From Methylobacterium isbiliense (lineage in GTDB: Bacteria > Pseudomonadota > Alphaproteobacteria > Rhizobiales > Beijerinckiaceae), in NCBI RefSeq assembly GCF_022179325.1, contig NZ_BPQQ01000019.1:1-60628 (forward strand): DNA of 60,628 bases, read 5' to 3'. Below the pieces are notes generated by a model. It made no database searches, was not told the DNA's origin, and worked only from the letters and a program-made list of their open reading frames with translations. The position numbers were made by a program, and so were the translations under genes. Shown piece by piece: positions 17,349 to 25,794 of the stretch (the stretch's first letter is position 1; every line of letters begins with the position of its first letter).

Positions 17349-17912
17349 ATGAAGTTCCTCCACACGATGGGCTCCATCGGCCTGATGGGCGCGATGGCGT
17401 CCCTGGTCGTTCTGCTGAGCGTGACGCCCCCGCCCTCGGCCCTGGCCGGCTATGCCCTGATGCGCGGGGCCATGGCCGCGGTGGCCACCTGGGTGTTCCT
17501 TCCTTCGCTCGCGCTGACGCTGGTTTCCGGTCTGCTGGCGATCGCGCTGAACCGCGGCTTCCACAGCGCAGGATGGGCCTGGGTGAAGCTCGCCTCCGGC
17601 ATCCTGCTGTTTGAGTACGGCTTCGTGGGGGTTCAGGGACCGATGCAGCGGGAGGCCGATCGCAGCGCGGCCGCGCTGGCAGGCCAGGTCGACCCGGCGA
17701 CGCTGGCCGGATCCCTCGGGGCCGAGCGGGGGACGCTGTGGGTGCTGCTCGCGGTCGCGACGGCCAACGTCATGCTCGGCATCTGGCGGCCGCGGCTCTC
17801 CCGGGTCCGTGGCGACTCTCGCCCGCGGAACTCGAATCCGGCCGGAACCGGCGCAGCCGACCGTCCGCAAGCAGCAAAGCTCAACACAACCGCTCCGCAT
17901 ACTTTAACATAG
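17349..17912 (+). CDS. DUF2269-like integral membrane protein
   Basis: A 187-residue protein with four hydrophobic segments (HTMGSIGLMGAMASLVVLL, AAVATWVFLPSLALTLVSGL, WVKLASGILLFEYGFVGV, LWVLLAVATANVMLGIW) and a basic C-terminal tail rich in Asn, Ala and Arg. It resembles predicted membrane proteins of the DUF2269 group. No function known. Begins 193 nt from the divergent D-amino-acid dehydrogenase start. Confidence 0.7.
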   Translation: MKFLHTMGSIGLMGAMASLVVLLSVTPPPSALAGYALMRGAMAAVATWVFLPSLALTLVSGLLAIALNRGFHSAGWAWVKLASGILLFEYGFVGVQGPMQREADRSAAALAGQVDPATLAGSLGAERGTLWVLLAVATANVMLGIWRPRLSRVRGDSRPRNSNPAGTGAADRPQAAKLNTTAPHTLT

Positions 17913-17995
17913 ATTGCACGATCACGGACTTGATCATCGCAGAATTGCAGTATATGAATTTCGCTGTACAGAAGCGCGTGATCCTGTCAGGCGAA

Positions 17996-18214
17996 CTATG
18001 AAATTTCCACGGTTGCCAGCACGGTTCCGTCCTTCGAGCGAACGATGAGCCACCAGTGGCCGCTGAACTGAGCCAGCTCGCCGTTCTGCCGCATCTCCTC
18101 GATAGCCTCTTCGGCGTGCTGCAGGGCCATGCGCAAATCGTCCGCCTCGACACCGTCATCATCGCGGATGGTGGTGAGCCCATCGGTCAAGTCGAAATAG
18201 AAGCGCTGGGGCAC
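17996..18214 (-). CDS. DUF6894 family small protein (copy 1)
   Basis: A 72-residue protein beginning VPQRFYFDLTDG and containing IRDDDGVEA and a C-terminal DGTVLATVEIS, the pattern of DUF6894 proteins that are abundant in Methylobacterium and other rhizobial genomes. The GTG start at 18214 is chosen because a strong AGGAGGT site lies 4-5 nt upstream; the longer frame to 18319 has no such signal. About 47 of 70 aligned residues match the second copy at 21286, on the other side of the quorum-sensing genes. Function unknown. Confidence 0.8.
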   Translation of the reverse strand: MPQRFYFDLTDGLTTIRDDDGVEADDLRMALQHAEEAIEEMRQNGELAQFSGHWWLIVRSKDGTVLATVEIS

Positions 18215-19218
18215 GCGACCTCCTGGAGAGGCTGGCCGCACGTCATCTGTGCGAAACGGCCTGCGTCGTTCGCGGTGAGCGCCCGGACGCCGGGCCAGCG
18301 CGCCGAACCTAGCAAGCAATCCGCGATCCGGTGCGGATCTTTCGGCTTAGCGACGCATCGTGATCGGGCTCGGCGCATCGGCCGATTGGATTCCATGAAC
18401 ACGTCTGCTTGCGGATGAAGTACATGCCGATGATGAGTATAGATTTCATGCAGAAATGCGCCGATGCATCAGGTGATAAAGCTGATGTCGTGCGGCAACA
18501 TGTAAAGAGAACGGTTCGCAGGATTCTTCAGCTACAGGATGGTGCTGACGATAATTCAGCATGATGCCACATCTTGGTGTGGATTGGATCTTGCGGATTG
18601 ATCTATTAAGATCAGCGTATGTCGCCGTGTCGGCAGCGTGCCGCTTCGGGCAAAGGCCGCGGTCTCGAAGTCTGATCCGAGAGTCTGCGCATCACGGGCG
18701 TGATCTGATAGACCTGCCCAGGCCTGCCTGCGCGTCGGCGAGGCCGGCGGGAGTAGGCGTCCTCCCCCCTCGGTCGTGTTGGCGAACGCGCCGCCGTGAC
18801 GGCCGAACCGGCATCGTTCAGGAATTTGCCCCTACCCTGTGGGGTGATGCCTCGGCCCCGGGCGCGCGGGTTCTGGGATCGTGCGACGATGATCGGAAGG
18901 TGGGAGTCCGGGACGCGGCGAGATCGATCAATGCTGCCTCCCTGGCTGATCGCGCTTGGCGACTGTGCGATCCGATCGTTCCCGATTAACGACAACATCC
19001 GGACCTCAATGATGCAATCGTGACCGCACGAGCCACTTCTCCGGTCGGGCGACAGGATTTGGCCCAGGTGCGCCGGCTGGATCGCATGATTTCGCGGGAG
19101 GCCGGAAATACCGGCAAGGGACATGGCGGAAAGCCGGCAATCCACATGGCGCCGAGAGAGCTTTCTTTCCAGCTTTCGGTGTTGCAGTCTTACGTTGCCT
19201 GCTTGGTGACGAAATACG
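18215..19218. other. about 1 kb region without a convincing gene, upstream of luxR
   Basis: The stretch between DUF6894 copy 1 and luxR has no ORF with family resemblance. Its middle part (about 18400-18620) is AT-richer than the surroundings (about 42% GC in 18421-18480). It contains the 19-bp inverted repeat TGCTGA-N7-TCAGCA at 18543-18561 and CCACA-N6-TGTGG about 10 nt further on. It must carry the luxR promoter. Confidence 0.5.
18543..18561. promoter_or_regulatory. inverted repeat, possible operator
   Basis: TGCTGA (18543-18548) and TCAGCA (18556-18561) form perfect 6-bp arms around 7 bases. The size is in the range of LuxR-type or dimeric HTH operators. It lies about 330 nt upstream of DUF6894 copy 1 and 660 nt upstream of luxR. 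Function is a guess. Confidence 0.3.
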
Positions 19219-19950
19219 ATGAGCCGGAAAACTCTCGATCTCACGCTCGCCTATCTGCGTTCGCTCGATCGTACAGCGAGCGCGCACGACGTGGCTGCAT
19301 TGCTGCGCACGGTCCTTGATCGCTACGGCGTCGAGCACATGCTGGCCGGCACCATCCCGGATCCCGGCACACCGCCCGGGCGGCAGTACGGGCATGCGCT
19401 CCTCGACGGCATGCCGACCGAGTGGATCCGCCGCTACGCCATGCGCGGCTACCTCTTCCGGGACGCCACGGTGCGGCACATGGCGTTCTCGCAGGAGCCG
19501 TTCGCCTGGACCGACATCGCCGCGCGGTACAAGGACGATCCGATCTCGGTGCGCGTCATGCACGAGGCCGGCGAGTTCGGGATCCGGGCCGGCGTCACCA
19601 TCCCGCTGATGACCCTCGATGCGAAGCTGGCCGGAGCGAGCTTCTCCGGCCGGCACATGGAGGTGCCGCCCGAAGACGTCGGCACCCTGCAGCTCATCGC
19701 GACCTACGCCTTCGCGCAGCTTCTCCTGCTGCAGGGGACGGCCGCGAAGGCCCCGATCCGGCTCACCTCGCGCGAGCGCGAGGTGCTGCAATGGGCCGCG
19801 GACGGGAAGACGGCCTGGGAGATCGGCGAGATCCTCGGCATCTCGCAGAAGGGCGTCGAGCATCATCTCGGAACCTCGCGCCGCAAGCTCGGCGCTCTCA
19901 ACGGCGTGCAGGCGGTCGCCACGGCCCTGCGGATGGGCCTCATTGCCTAG
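19219..19950 (+). CDS. LuxR-family quorum-sensing regulator
   Basis: A 243-residue acyl-homoserine-lactone receptor/regulator. The N-terminal autoinducer-binding domain spans about residues 20-165, with Trp69, Asp82 and Trp97 (EPFAWTDI) at the expected ligand positions; the usual Asp-Pro pair is Asp-Ala here (FRDATVRHM). The C-terminal GerE-type HTH (about 180-240) has LTSREREVLQWAADGKT and ISQKGVEHHLGTSRRKL. The cognate synthase gene starts 63 nt downstream on the same strand. Confidence 0.92.
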   Translation: MSRKTLDLTLAYLRSLDRTASAHDVAALLRTVLDRYGVEHMLAGTIPDPGTPPGRQYGHALLDGMPTEWIRRYAMRGYLFRDATVRHMAFSQEPFAWTDIAARYKDDPISVRVMHEAGEFGIRAGVTIPLMTLDAKLAGASFSGRHMEVPPEDVGTLQLIATYAFAQLLLLQGTAAKAPIRLTSREREVLQWAADGKTAWEIGEILGISQKGVEHHLGTSRRKLGALNGVQAVATALRMGLIA

Positions 19951-19962
19951 GAAAATCCCTAG
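19947..19962 (+). promoter_or_regulatory. candidate lux box upstream of luxI
   Basis: The perfect inverted repeat CTAGG-AAAATC-CCTAG overlaps the luxR stop codon (19948-19950) and ends about 50 nt before the luxI start. Position and symmetry fit a LuxR-type operator that autoinduces luxI. No experimental box from this genus was compared. Confidence 0.4.
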
Positions 19963-20012
19963 TACCTGCGCGCCACACGATATGGATCATGCTCCCACAC
20001 CGGAGCTACCAA

Positions 20013-20636
20013 ATGATCCACGTCGTCGATGCAGCCAACATCAGCCAGTACCGCCACGAAATGGAGGAAGTATGGCGTCTGCGGCATAAGGTGTTCGTAG
20101 AGGAGAAGGGTTGGACGGATCTGGCGAAGCCGGACGGTCGTGAGATCGACCAGTTCGACACGCCGGAGGCGGTTCATCTCTTGGTGATGGAAGGCGGCAA
20201 GGTCATCGGGTACAGCCGTCTTCTTCCCACGACGCGGCCACACCTGCTGTCCGAGGTGTTTCCGCACCTGTGCGAGGGCGACCTGCCGCGGGGCCCCAGG
20301 ATCTGGGAATGGACCCGCCAGGCCGTCGCGCCCGCCCATCGTGCGCGCGGCACCTCCCGGCTCGTCACGGTGCGGCTGATGGCCGGCATTGTGGAGTGGG
20401 GCATGGCCCACGGCGTCACGAGCCTCGTGACGATGATGCCGCTCATGTACCTGCTGCCCTTCCTCGACACGCATTTCCGCGCCATCCCGCTCGGGCTTCC
20501 GACCGTGATCGATGGGGAGCGCACCATCGCGGTGCGGGCCGAATTCGACACGCGCACGCTCAAGCGCCTGCGGGCGATGCGCGGAGACGCCACCCCGGTG
20601 CTGGCCACCCCAATGGTTTCGGAGCACGCCGCATGA
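20013..20636 (+). CDS. acyl-homoserine-lactone synthase (LuxI family)
   Basis: A 207-residue autoinducer synthase that makes N-acyl-homoserine lactone from S-adenosylmethionine and an acyl carrier. All the invariant LuxI residues are found in register: Arg24, Phe28, Trp34, Asp46, Asp49, Arg69, Glu99 and Arg102 (WRLRHKVFVEEKGW, EIDQFD, YSRLLPT, IWEWTRQAV). The start at 20013 puts Arg24 at its canonical number. Its stop overlaps the next start as ATGA. Acyl chain length cannot be read from the sequence. Confidence 0.93.
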   Translation: MIHVVDAANISQYRHEMEEVWRLRHKVFVEEKGWTDLAKPDGREIDQFDTPEAVHLLVMEGGKVIGYSRLLPTTRPHLLSEVFPHLCEGDLPRGPRIWEWTRQAVAPAHRARGTSRLVTVRLMAGIVEWGMAHGVTSLVTMMPLMYLLPFLDTHFRAIPLGLPTVIDGERTIAVRAEFDTRTLKRLRAMRGDATPVLATPMVSEHAA

Positions 20637-20932
20637 CCCATCTTGCCAATCCACCCCCCTCCATCGACACCGTCGCGGATGTTCTTCCGTCGATCGTCAG
20701 GGGCATGGCGGAGATCTCCCGCAGTCTCGATGTCCTGGTGGAAATCACCCTCCAGGCGACGAACCTGCCGGAGGAAACCGCCGAAGCCCTCATCGATCTC
20801 GGCGACAGCCTCAGCAAGCAGGGCGATCGGCTCATGGCCGCCGCCATCGAGCGCCGCAGCACCGGGCCCGGGTCCATCCTCCTGCTGAAGGGGCCGGGCC
20901 ATGCCGTGAAGGAGCGGCGGAGCCGGCCTTGA
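20633..20932 (+). CDS. small protein translationally coupled to luxI
   Basis: A 99-residue acidic helical protein beginning MTHLANPPPSIDTVADVLPS. The middle (GMAEISRSLDVLVEITLQAT and ETAEALIDLGDSLSKQGDRL) looks amphipathic and all-helical; no known domain recognised. The ATG overlaps the luxI stop by 4 nt, so the two proteins are made together. In Rhizobium the small regulator CinS is coupled to cinI in the same way. That is a parallel in gene order, not shown homology. Confidence 0.75.
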   Translation: MTHLANPPPSIDTVADVLPSIVRGMAEISRSLDVLVEITLQATNLPEETAEALIDLGDSLSKQGDRLMAAAIERRSTGPGSILLLKGPGHAVKERRSRP

Positions 20933-20971
20933 CCGGCCTCGGCGCGCATCCCAACGGAGCCGAGGCCGGTC
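20931..20971 (+). terminator. strong hairpin after the luxI operon
   Basis: A perfect 13-bp inverted repeat (arms 20931-20943 and 20959-20971, GACCGGCCTCGGC and its complement) with a 15-nt loop begins at the stop codon of the luxI-coupled gene. No T run follows, but the stem is long and GC-rich. Confidence 0.5.
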
Positions 20972-21003
20972 CTGTCGGGACAAGGGCGCGACCGCACTGA
21001 CCG

Positions 21004-21041
21004 GGAGCAGCATCCGTTCCACCGCGCACGGATGCTGCTCC
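21004..21041. repeat. second perfect 13-bp hairpin
   Basis: GGAGCAGCATCCG at 21004-21016 and its exact complement at 21029-21041 enclose a 12-nt loop. It lies in the noncoding 350 nt between the quorum-sensing operon and DUF6894 copy 2. It could be a terminator, the 3' part of a small RNA or a protein-binding site. Confidence 0.5.
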
Positions 21042-21285
21042 AACCGCATGGACGGCCAGGCCCGTCGGGGCCCGGCGCTCCAGCGGCCGGTCTCGCGCCC
21101 GCCTGAACTGGTGCGAAGGCCGGCTCACGCGTCGCGGTGAAGTCCGTGCCGGCGGACCGATACGACGATCGGATAGCGTGTCTGTTTTGCTTGATGGCAT
21201 TTCTCATCCTGCTGATTTTGATCTTTTTGCCGTCAATACACATCAAGCCGAGAAATTCAACAAGACGAATGCACTCGGAGGTCTC

Positions 21286-21522
21286 ATGTACCAGCGCTAT
21301 TATTTCGATCTGACCGATGGGCTGACCACCATTCGCGACGATCGAGGTGTCGAGGTGTACGGTCTCAACATGGCCGTGCTGTACGCCAGGGAGGCCGTCG
21401 AGGAGATGCGGCAGAGCGGCGAACTGGTCCAGTTTGGCGATGACTGGCAGTTCCTCGTGCGCACCGGGGACGGCACGGTGCTGGCGACCGTCGACGTCTC
21501 CGGCGCGACCAGACTCAACTGA
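21286..21522 (+). CDS. DUF6894 family small protein (copy 2)
   Basis: A 78-residue protein beginning MYQRYYFDLTDGLTTIRDD, with EEMRQSGELVQF and DGTVLATVDVS. It is a close paralogue of the 17996-18214 protein (about 47 of 70 residues the same) and carries a short ATRLN extension. The ATG at 21286 has an upstream CGGAGGT site. Together with copy 1 it brackets the luxR-luxI genes in opposite orientation. Function unknown. Confidence 0.8.
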   Translation: MYQRYYFDLTDGLTTIRDDRGVEVYGLNMAVLYAREAVEEMRQSGELVQFGDDWQFLVRTGDGTVLATVDVSGATRLN

Positions 21523-21889
21523 CGCGATCCTCGTCCGAAGCGAGTGCGCCTCGCGCGACGCTCGGTCGTGGCGGGCGGCGCGGGCGCTCCTCGGGTCCGC
21601 GCGCTCCCATCGGCCGGTCCGCCGTCCACGGCGAGGCGCGCGCGCCGCTCCAGATGCGCAACAGGCGGCCACACCCTCGCATGTCGGTTGCGGCCGCCGC
21701 GCTCACCAACTAGCAGTCGCTGATCCCGCCCGGCGGGAGGTCGAACCGGATGCGGAGAAATCGGAAACGATGCATTTCGTTCGTTTCCGTTTCCACGCCA
21801 GCTGACCGGCGTCAGAGTGCCCCCGGCGCTTCGCGTTCCGCGCGGCGCCCCCACCGCGGTGGGCCTCGGTTGGAAAAGGAGCAAGGGCC
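21523..21889. other. noncoding stretch before pirin, with an inverted repeat
   Basis: No gene is seen. The arms CGGAAACGA (21762-21770) and TCGTTTCCG (21781-21789) form a perfect 9-bp inverted repeat with a 10-nt centre, about 100 nt before the pirin start. It could be an operator or a hairpin. Confidence 0.4.
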
Positions 21890-22828
21890 ATGAGCTGGCA
21901 CAGTGCGGAGGATCCGGTCCCGGGCGATCGCTTCTCCTGCGATGCGATCCGGACCCTCATCGTCCCGCGGTCGCGCGACCTGGGCTCGTTCGCCGTGCGG
22001 CGGGCGCTGCCCTCCGCCGAGTGCCGGATGGTCGGCCCCTTCATCTTCTTCGACCAGATGGGTCCGTCCGAGTTCCTGCTGGGCCAGGGCATGGACGTGC
22101 GGCCCCATCCGCATATCGGCCTGTCGACGGTCACCTACCTGTTCGAGGGCGAGATCATGCACCGCGACAGCCTGGGGACGGAGCTGCCGATCCGCCCGGG
22201 CGAACTCAACTGGATGACCGCCGGGCGCGGCATCACCCACTCCGAGCGCACCGGGAGCGCTCTGCGGCAGACCGGCTCGCGCCTGTTCGGCATCCAGAGC
22301 TGGGTCGCCCTCAGCGCCCGGGACGAGGAGACCGCGCCCGCCTTCGAACACTACGACGCCGCCGCGCTGCCGGTGCTGACCGGGGAGGGCAAGACCGTGC
22401 GCCTCATCGCCGGGGAGGCCTTCGGCGCGCGTTCGCCGGTGCGGACGTCGAGCCCGATGGTCTATGCCGACGTGGCGCTGCAGGCCGGTGCGGTCCTGCC
22501 CCTCGATCCGACCTACGACGAGCGCGCCCTCTATACGGTCGCGGGGTCGATCGAGATCGCGGGAGACGGCTTCGGACCGGGCCAGCTCCTGGTCTTCCGG
22601 CCCGGCGACCGCATCAGCGTGCGCGCCCTGCAGGATGCCCGCTTCATGGTGCTCGGCGGCGAGCCGATGGACGGCCCGCGCCATCTGTGGTGGAACTTCG
22701 TCTCCTCCCGGCCCGAACGCATCGCGCAGGCGAAGGAGGATTGGCGTCAGGGCCGCTTCGACAGCGTGCCGGGCGAGTCCGAGTTCATCCCGCTGCCCGA
22801 CGCCCCGCCGCCGGTGCGCTATCCCTGA
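21890..22828 (+). CDS. pirin family protein
   Basis: A 312-residue bicupin of the pirin family. The N-terminal cupin has the metal ligands in [20 protein letters not shown] and the family signature [13 protein letters not shown]; a second cupin follows from about residue 170. Pirins bind Fe(II) and some have quercetinase activity; the physiological role in bacteria is often unclear. AAGGAG lies 9 nt before the ATG. A second, shorter pirin-type protein lies at 47543-48286. Confidence 0.9.
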   Translation: MSWHSAEDPVPGDRFSCDAIRTLIVPRSRDLGSFAVRRALPSAECRMVGPFIFFDQMGPSEFLLGQGMDVRPHPHIGLSTVTYLFEGEIMHRDSLGTELPIRPGELNWMTAGRGITHSERTGSALRQTGSRLFGIQSWVALSARDEETAPAFEHYDAAALPVLTGEGKTVRLIAGEAFGARSPVRTSSPMVYADVALQAGAVLPLDPTYDERALYTVAGSIEIAGDGFGPGQLLVFRPGDRISVRALQDARFMVLGGEPMDGPRHLWWNFVSSRPERIAQAKEDWRQGRFDSVPGESEFIPLPDAPPPVRYP

Positions 22829-22929
22829 CCGGGCGCACGCCCCTCGTCCGGGCGAGGCCGCGCCGCCGGGCCGCACCGCCCTTGCGCGCCGGCTCGGCCC
22901 GCGCCCCCCAATCAAGGTGAGATCGCGCC

Positions 22930-24696
22930 ATGGCAGCCGAAGCGTCCGCAGCGGCGGGTGAACTCGTCCAAGTCGTCTCCCTGCTCGCCGCGGGCGTCGT
23001 CGCGGTCCCGCTGTTCAAGCGGCTCGGGCTCGGCTCGGTGCTCGGCTACCTCGTGGCGGGGCTGATCATCGGGCCCTTCGGGCTGGGCCTGTTCACGGAT
23101 GCCCACGCGATCCTGCACGTCGCCGAACTCGGCGTCGTGATGTTCCTCTTCATCATCGGCCTGGAGATGGAGCCGTCCCGGCTCTGGGGCATGCGGCGCG
23201 AGATCTTCGGGCTCGGTCTCGTACAGGTCGGGGCCTGCATCGGCGCGCTCACGCTCGTCGGCATCGCGCTGGGCTTTTCCGTCACGGTCGCCTTCGTGGC
23301 CGGCACCGGCTTCGTCCTGACCTCGACGGCGATCGTCATGCAGCTCCTGGAGGAGCGCGGCTCGCTCTCGACCCCGAAGGGCCAGCGCATCGTGGCGATC
23401 CTGCTGCTGGAGGATCTCGCGATCGTGCCCCTCCTGGCCATCGTCGCGCTCCTGGCACCCGGCGGTGCCGAGGCGGGCGGCACCGAGCGGGCCGCCGCCA
23501 TCGCGCTCGCGCTCGGCTCGGTCGCGGCCCTGATCGCCGCCGGCCGCTGGCTGCTCAATCCCCTGTTTCGCCTGCTCGCGGCCGCGAAGGCGCGGGAGGT
23601 GATGACCGCGGCGGCGCTGCTCGTGGTGCTCGGCTCGGCGCTCGCCATGCAGTTCGGCGGCCTGTCCATGGCGATGGGGGCCTTCGTGGCGGGCGTGCTG
23701 CTCTCGGAATCGAGCTTCCGCCACCAGCTGGAGGCCGACATCGAGCCCTTCCGCGGCATCCTGCTCGGCCTGTTCTTCCTCGGGGTCGGGATGTCCCTCG
23801 ATCTCGCGGTGATCGGCGCGAACTGGCGCCTGATCCTGGCGAGCGTCGCCGCCTACATGGCCGTCAAGAGCGCGATCATCTACGGGGTGGCGCGGGTGTT
23901 GCGCGCCTCGAATGCCGAGGCCGTGGAGCGGTCCGCCCTGATGGCCCAGGGCGGCGAGTTCGCCTTCGTGCTCTACGCCGCCGCGGCGAGCGCCGGGATC
24001 ATTGACGGCACCACCAACGCGGTGCTCACCGCGACCGTCATCCTGTCGATGCTCGCGACACCCCTGATGGTGATCGCCGTCGACCGGCTCGGACCCAAGC
24101 CGTCAGTCTCGACGGAGGGGCTCGCGGTTCCGGAGAACCTCGTCGGCAGCGCGCTCATCATCGGCTTCGGCCGCTTCGGGCAGATCGTCAGCCAGCCGCT
24201 GATCTCGCGCGGCTGCTCCGTCTCGATCATCGACACCGACCCTGCCAACATCCGCCTCGCGGAGGGATTCGGTTTCAAGGTCTATTATGGGGACGGCACC
24301 CGGCTGGACATCCTGCAGGCGGCCGGGGCCGGGACCGCGCGGGCGATCCTGATCTGCGTCGACGACCGTGAGACGGCCAAGCGCATCGCCGAGATCGCCA
24401 AGGCGGAGTTCCCGCTCGTGCCGGTCCTGGCCCGGGCGCGGGATCGGGAGCATGCGGTCGACCTCATCCATGCGGGCGTCGCGTTCCAGATCCGCGAGAC
24501 GCTCGAATCCGCGCTCGTCTTCGGCGAGCGGGCGCTCGTGACGATCGGCGACGATCCGACGGCGGCGAGCGAGGTCATGGCCGACGTGCGCCGCCGCGAC
24601 GCCGAGCGCCTCGACCTGCAGGTCGTCGGCGGCGTCTATGCCGGCCGCGAGCTGATCCACGGCAACGCGGCGGCTGCGGTGCCCGAGGCCGGCTGA
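22930..24696 (+). CDS. KefB/KefC-type monovalent cation:proton antiporter (CPA2)
   Basis: A 588-residue CPA2 transporter. The first 390 residues contain about twelve transmembrane helices (for example LGSVLGYLVAGLIIGPFG and ELGVVMFLFIIGLEMEPSRL) and the motif LLLEDLAIVPLLAIVALL with the acidic exchange residues. A cytosolic TrkA-N Rossmann domain begins near residue 405 (ALIIGFGRFGQIVSQPLI). It probably exports K+ against H+ under electrophile or pH stress. AAGGTGA ribosome site. Confidence 0.9.
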   Translation: MAAEASAAAGELVQVVSLLAAGVVAVPLFKRLGLGSVLGYLVAGLIIGPFGLGLFTDAHAILHVAELGVVMFLFIIGLEMEPSRLWGMRREIFGLGLVQVGACIGALTLVGIALGFSVTVAFVAGTGFVLTSTAIVMQLLEERGSLSTPKGQRIVAILLLEDLAIVPLLAIVALLAPGGAEAGGTERAAAIALALGSVAALIAAGRWLLNPLFRLLAAAKAREVMTAAALLVVLGSALAMQFGGLSMAMGAFVAGVLLSESSFRHQLEADIEPFRGILLGLFFLGVGMSLDLAVIGANWRLILASVAAYMAVKSAIIYGVARVLRASNAEAVERSALMAQGGEFAFVLYAAAASAGIIDGTTNAVLTATVILSMLATPLMVIAVDRLGPKPSVSTEGLAVPENLVGSALIIGFGRFGQIVSQPLISRGCSVSIIDTDPANIRLAEGFGFKVYYGDGTRLDILQAAGAGTARAILICVDDRETAKRIAEIAKAEFPLVPVLARARDREHAVDLIHAGVAFQIRETLESALVFGERALVTIGDDPTAASEVMADVRRRDAERLDLQVVGGVYAGRELIHGNAAAAVPEAG

Positions 24697-24741
24697 GCGC
24701 GAGGGCCGGACCCGCCGGGGGAGGCAGGGGAGGGGGCGCCT

Positions 24742-25383
24742 TCAGCGGGTGAGGCCGGGAAAGAGCACGCGCAGGCTCGTCGCCATCATCTCGACCGCCA
24801 CCGCCGCCAGGATCATGCCCATCAGCCGGCGGGTGATCGCGGTCGCGGTCTGGGACAGATGGCTGCCGATGAACGGCGCGGCCAGGAGGGCGCCGGTCAG
24901 GAGCACCAGGAACGCGCTCACCCCGGCCGCCAGTTCGACGGCCTTGCCCGCATGCCGCGCCGTCTCGCCGAAGATGATCAGCGTCGCGATGGTGCCGGGA
25001 CCCACCAGCAGCGGCACCGTGAGGGGATAGATGGCCACGTCGGCCGGATCGAGATCCCGCGCCGTCTCCGACGGCGTGGCCGCGTGGGCGTGACTGGCCG
25101 AGCCCTGGACCATCGAGAGGGCGATCAGCAGGACCAGGAGACCTCCGGCCAAGCGGAAATCGTCCACCGAGAGGCCGAACGCGTCGAGGATCGGTCGTCC
25201 GGCCAGGATGGAGAGGGTGCAGCCGATCGCCGTTCCGGCCGCCGCGATCAGCGCCACGCGGCGCTGCACCGCGACCGAGGCCCCTTCGGTCAGCGAGAGG
25301 AAGACCGGAAGATTCGCGATCGGGTTCATGATCGCGAAGAGGGCGGCGAACACCTTGGTGGCGAAGGCGAGATCGAGTGACAT
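24742..25383 (-). CDS. MarC-family integral membrane protein
   Basis: A 213-residue protein with six hydrophobic segments. FAALFAIMNPIANLPVFLSL and YPLTVPLLVGPGTIATLIIF are the two signature regions of the MarC (UPF0056) family, whose function remains uncertain despite the name. The start at 25383 is chosen to give MSLDLAFATKVF. Convergent with the antiporter gene. Confidence 0.9.
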   Translation of the reverse strand: MSLDLAFATKVFAALFAIMNPIANLPVFLSLTEGASVAVQRRVALIAAAGTAIGCTLSILAGRPILDAFGLSVDDFRLAGGLLVLLIALSMVQGSASHAHAATPSETARDLDPADVAIYPLTVPLLVGPGTIATLIIFGETARHAGKAVELAAGVSAFLVLLTGALLAAPFIGSHLSQTATAITRRLMGMILAAVAVEMMATSLRVLFPGLTR

Positions 25384-25794
25384 CCTGCGCGTAACCCTCG
25401 CCGGCGACGGGCGCATCGCTGCGCGGCCTGCGCAAGCGGCCCCTGCCAGACAGCCCGGGATTGATGGTGTTTTCTGGGCGCGGGCATCGGCTCAAGGGGA
25501 TGAACCCGGCGCCGGCACGGCGCGATGGGAGCCGGCCGCCAGCCGCGGCCGCTCGTGGAGCGGCGACCGCTCATGGAGCGGCGACCGCTCATGGAGCGGC
25601 GGAATGCTGCGCTGCACCCGATCGCGTCAGAATACTCCTGTCCTGTTCGATCAAGCGGTCAGTCCAGCATCAAATATTGTGACCGATGTGACCGTTGGTG
25701 GGCTCGGCTCTTCGAATTTCGGTGTCAAAGGGACCTCGGCTTCGCCGTGCGCTGCTCACCTCAACAGAACACCATCGCGATGGGAGGCAGACCG
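25384..25794. other. intergenic region between MarC and the Gly-rich protein gene
   Basis: About 410 nt without a convincing gene. It holds the promoters of the two divergent flanking genes and a short tandem repeat listed separately. An AT-richer part lies at about 25630-25700. Confidence 0.5.
25551..25601 (+). repeat. 18-bp tandem repeat, about 2.8 copies
   Basis: The unit GCTCATGGAGCGGCGACC occurs at 25551-25568 (one mismatch), 25569-25586 and, truncated, 25587-25601. The unit is partly self-complementary (GAGCGGCGACCGCTC). Too short for CRISPR; copy number may vary among strains. Confidence 0.8.

Noticed and set aside
18561-18989. 142-codon ORF upstream of luxR
   Set aside because: Arg/Pro-rich product without domain signs and no ribosome site; overlapping frames of equal length on both strands suggest noise.
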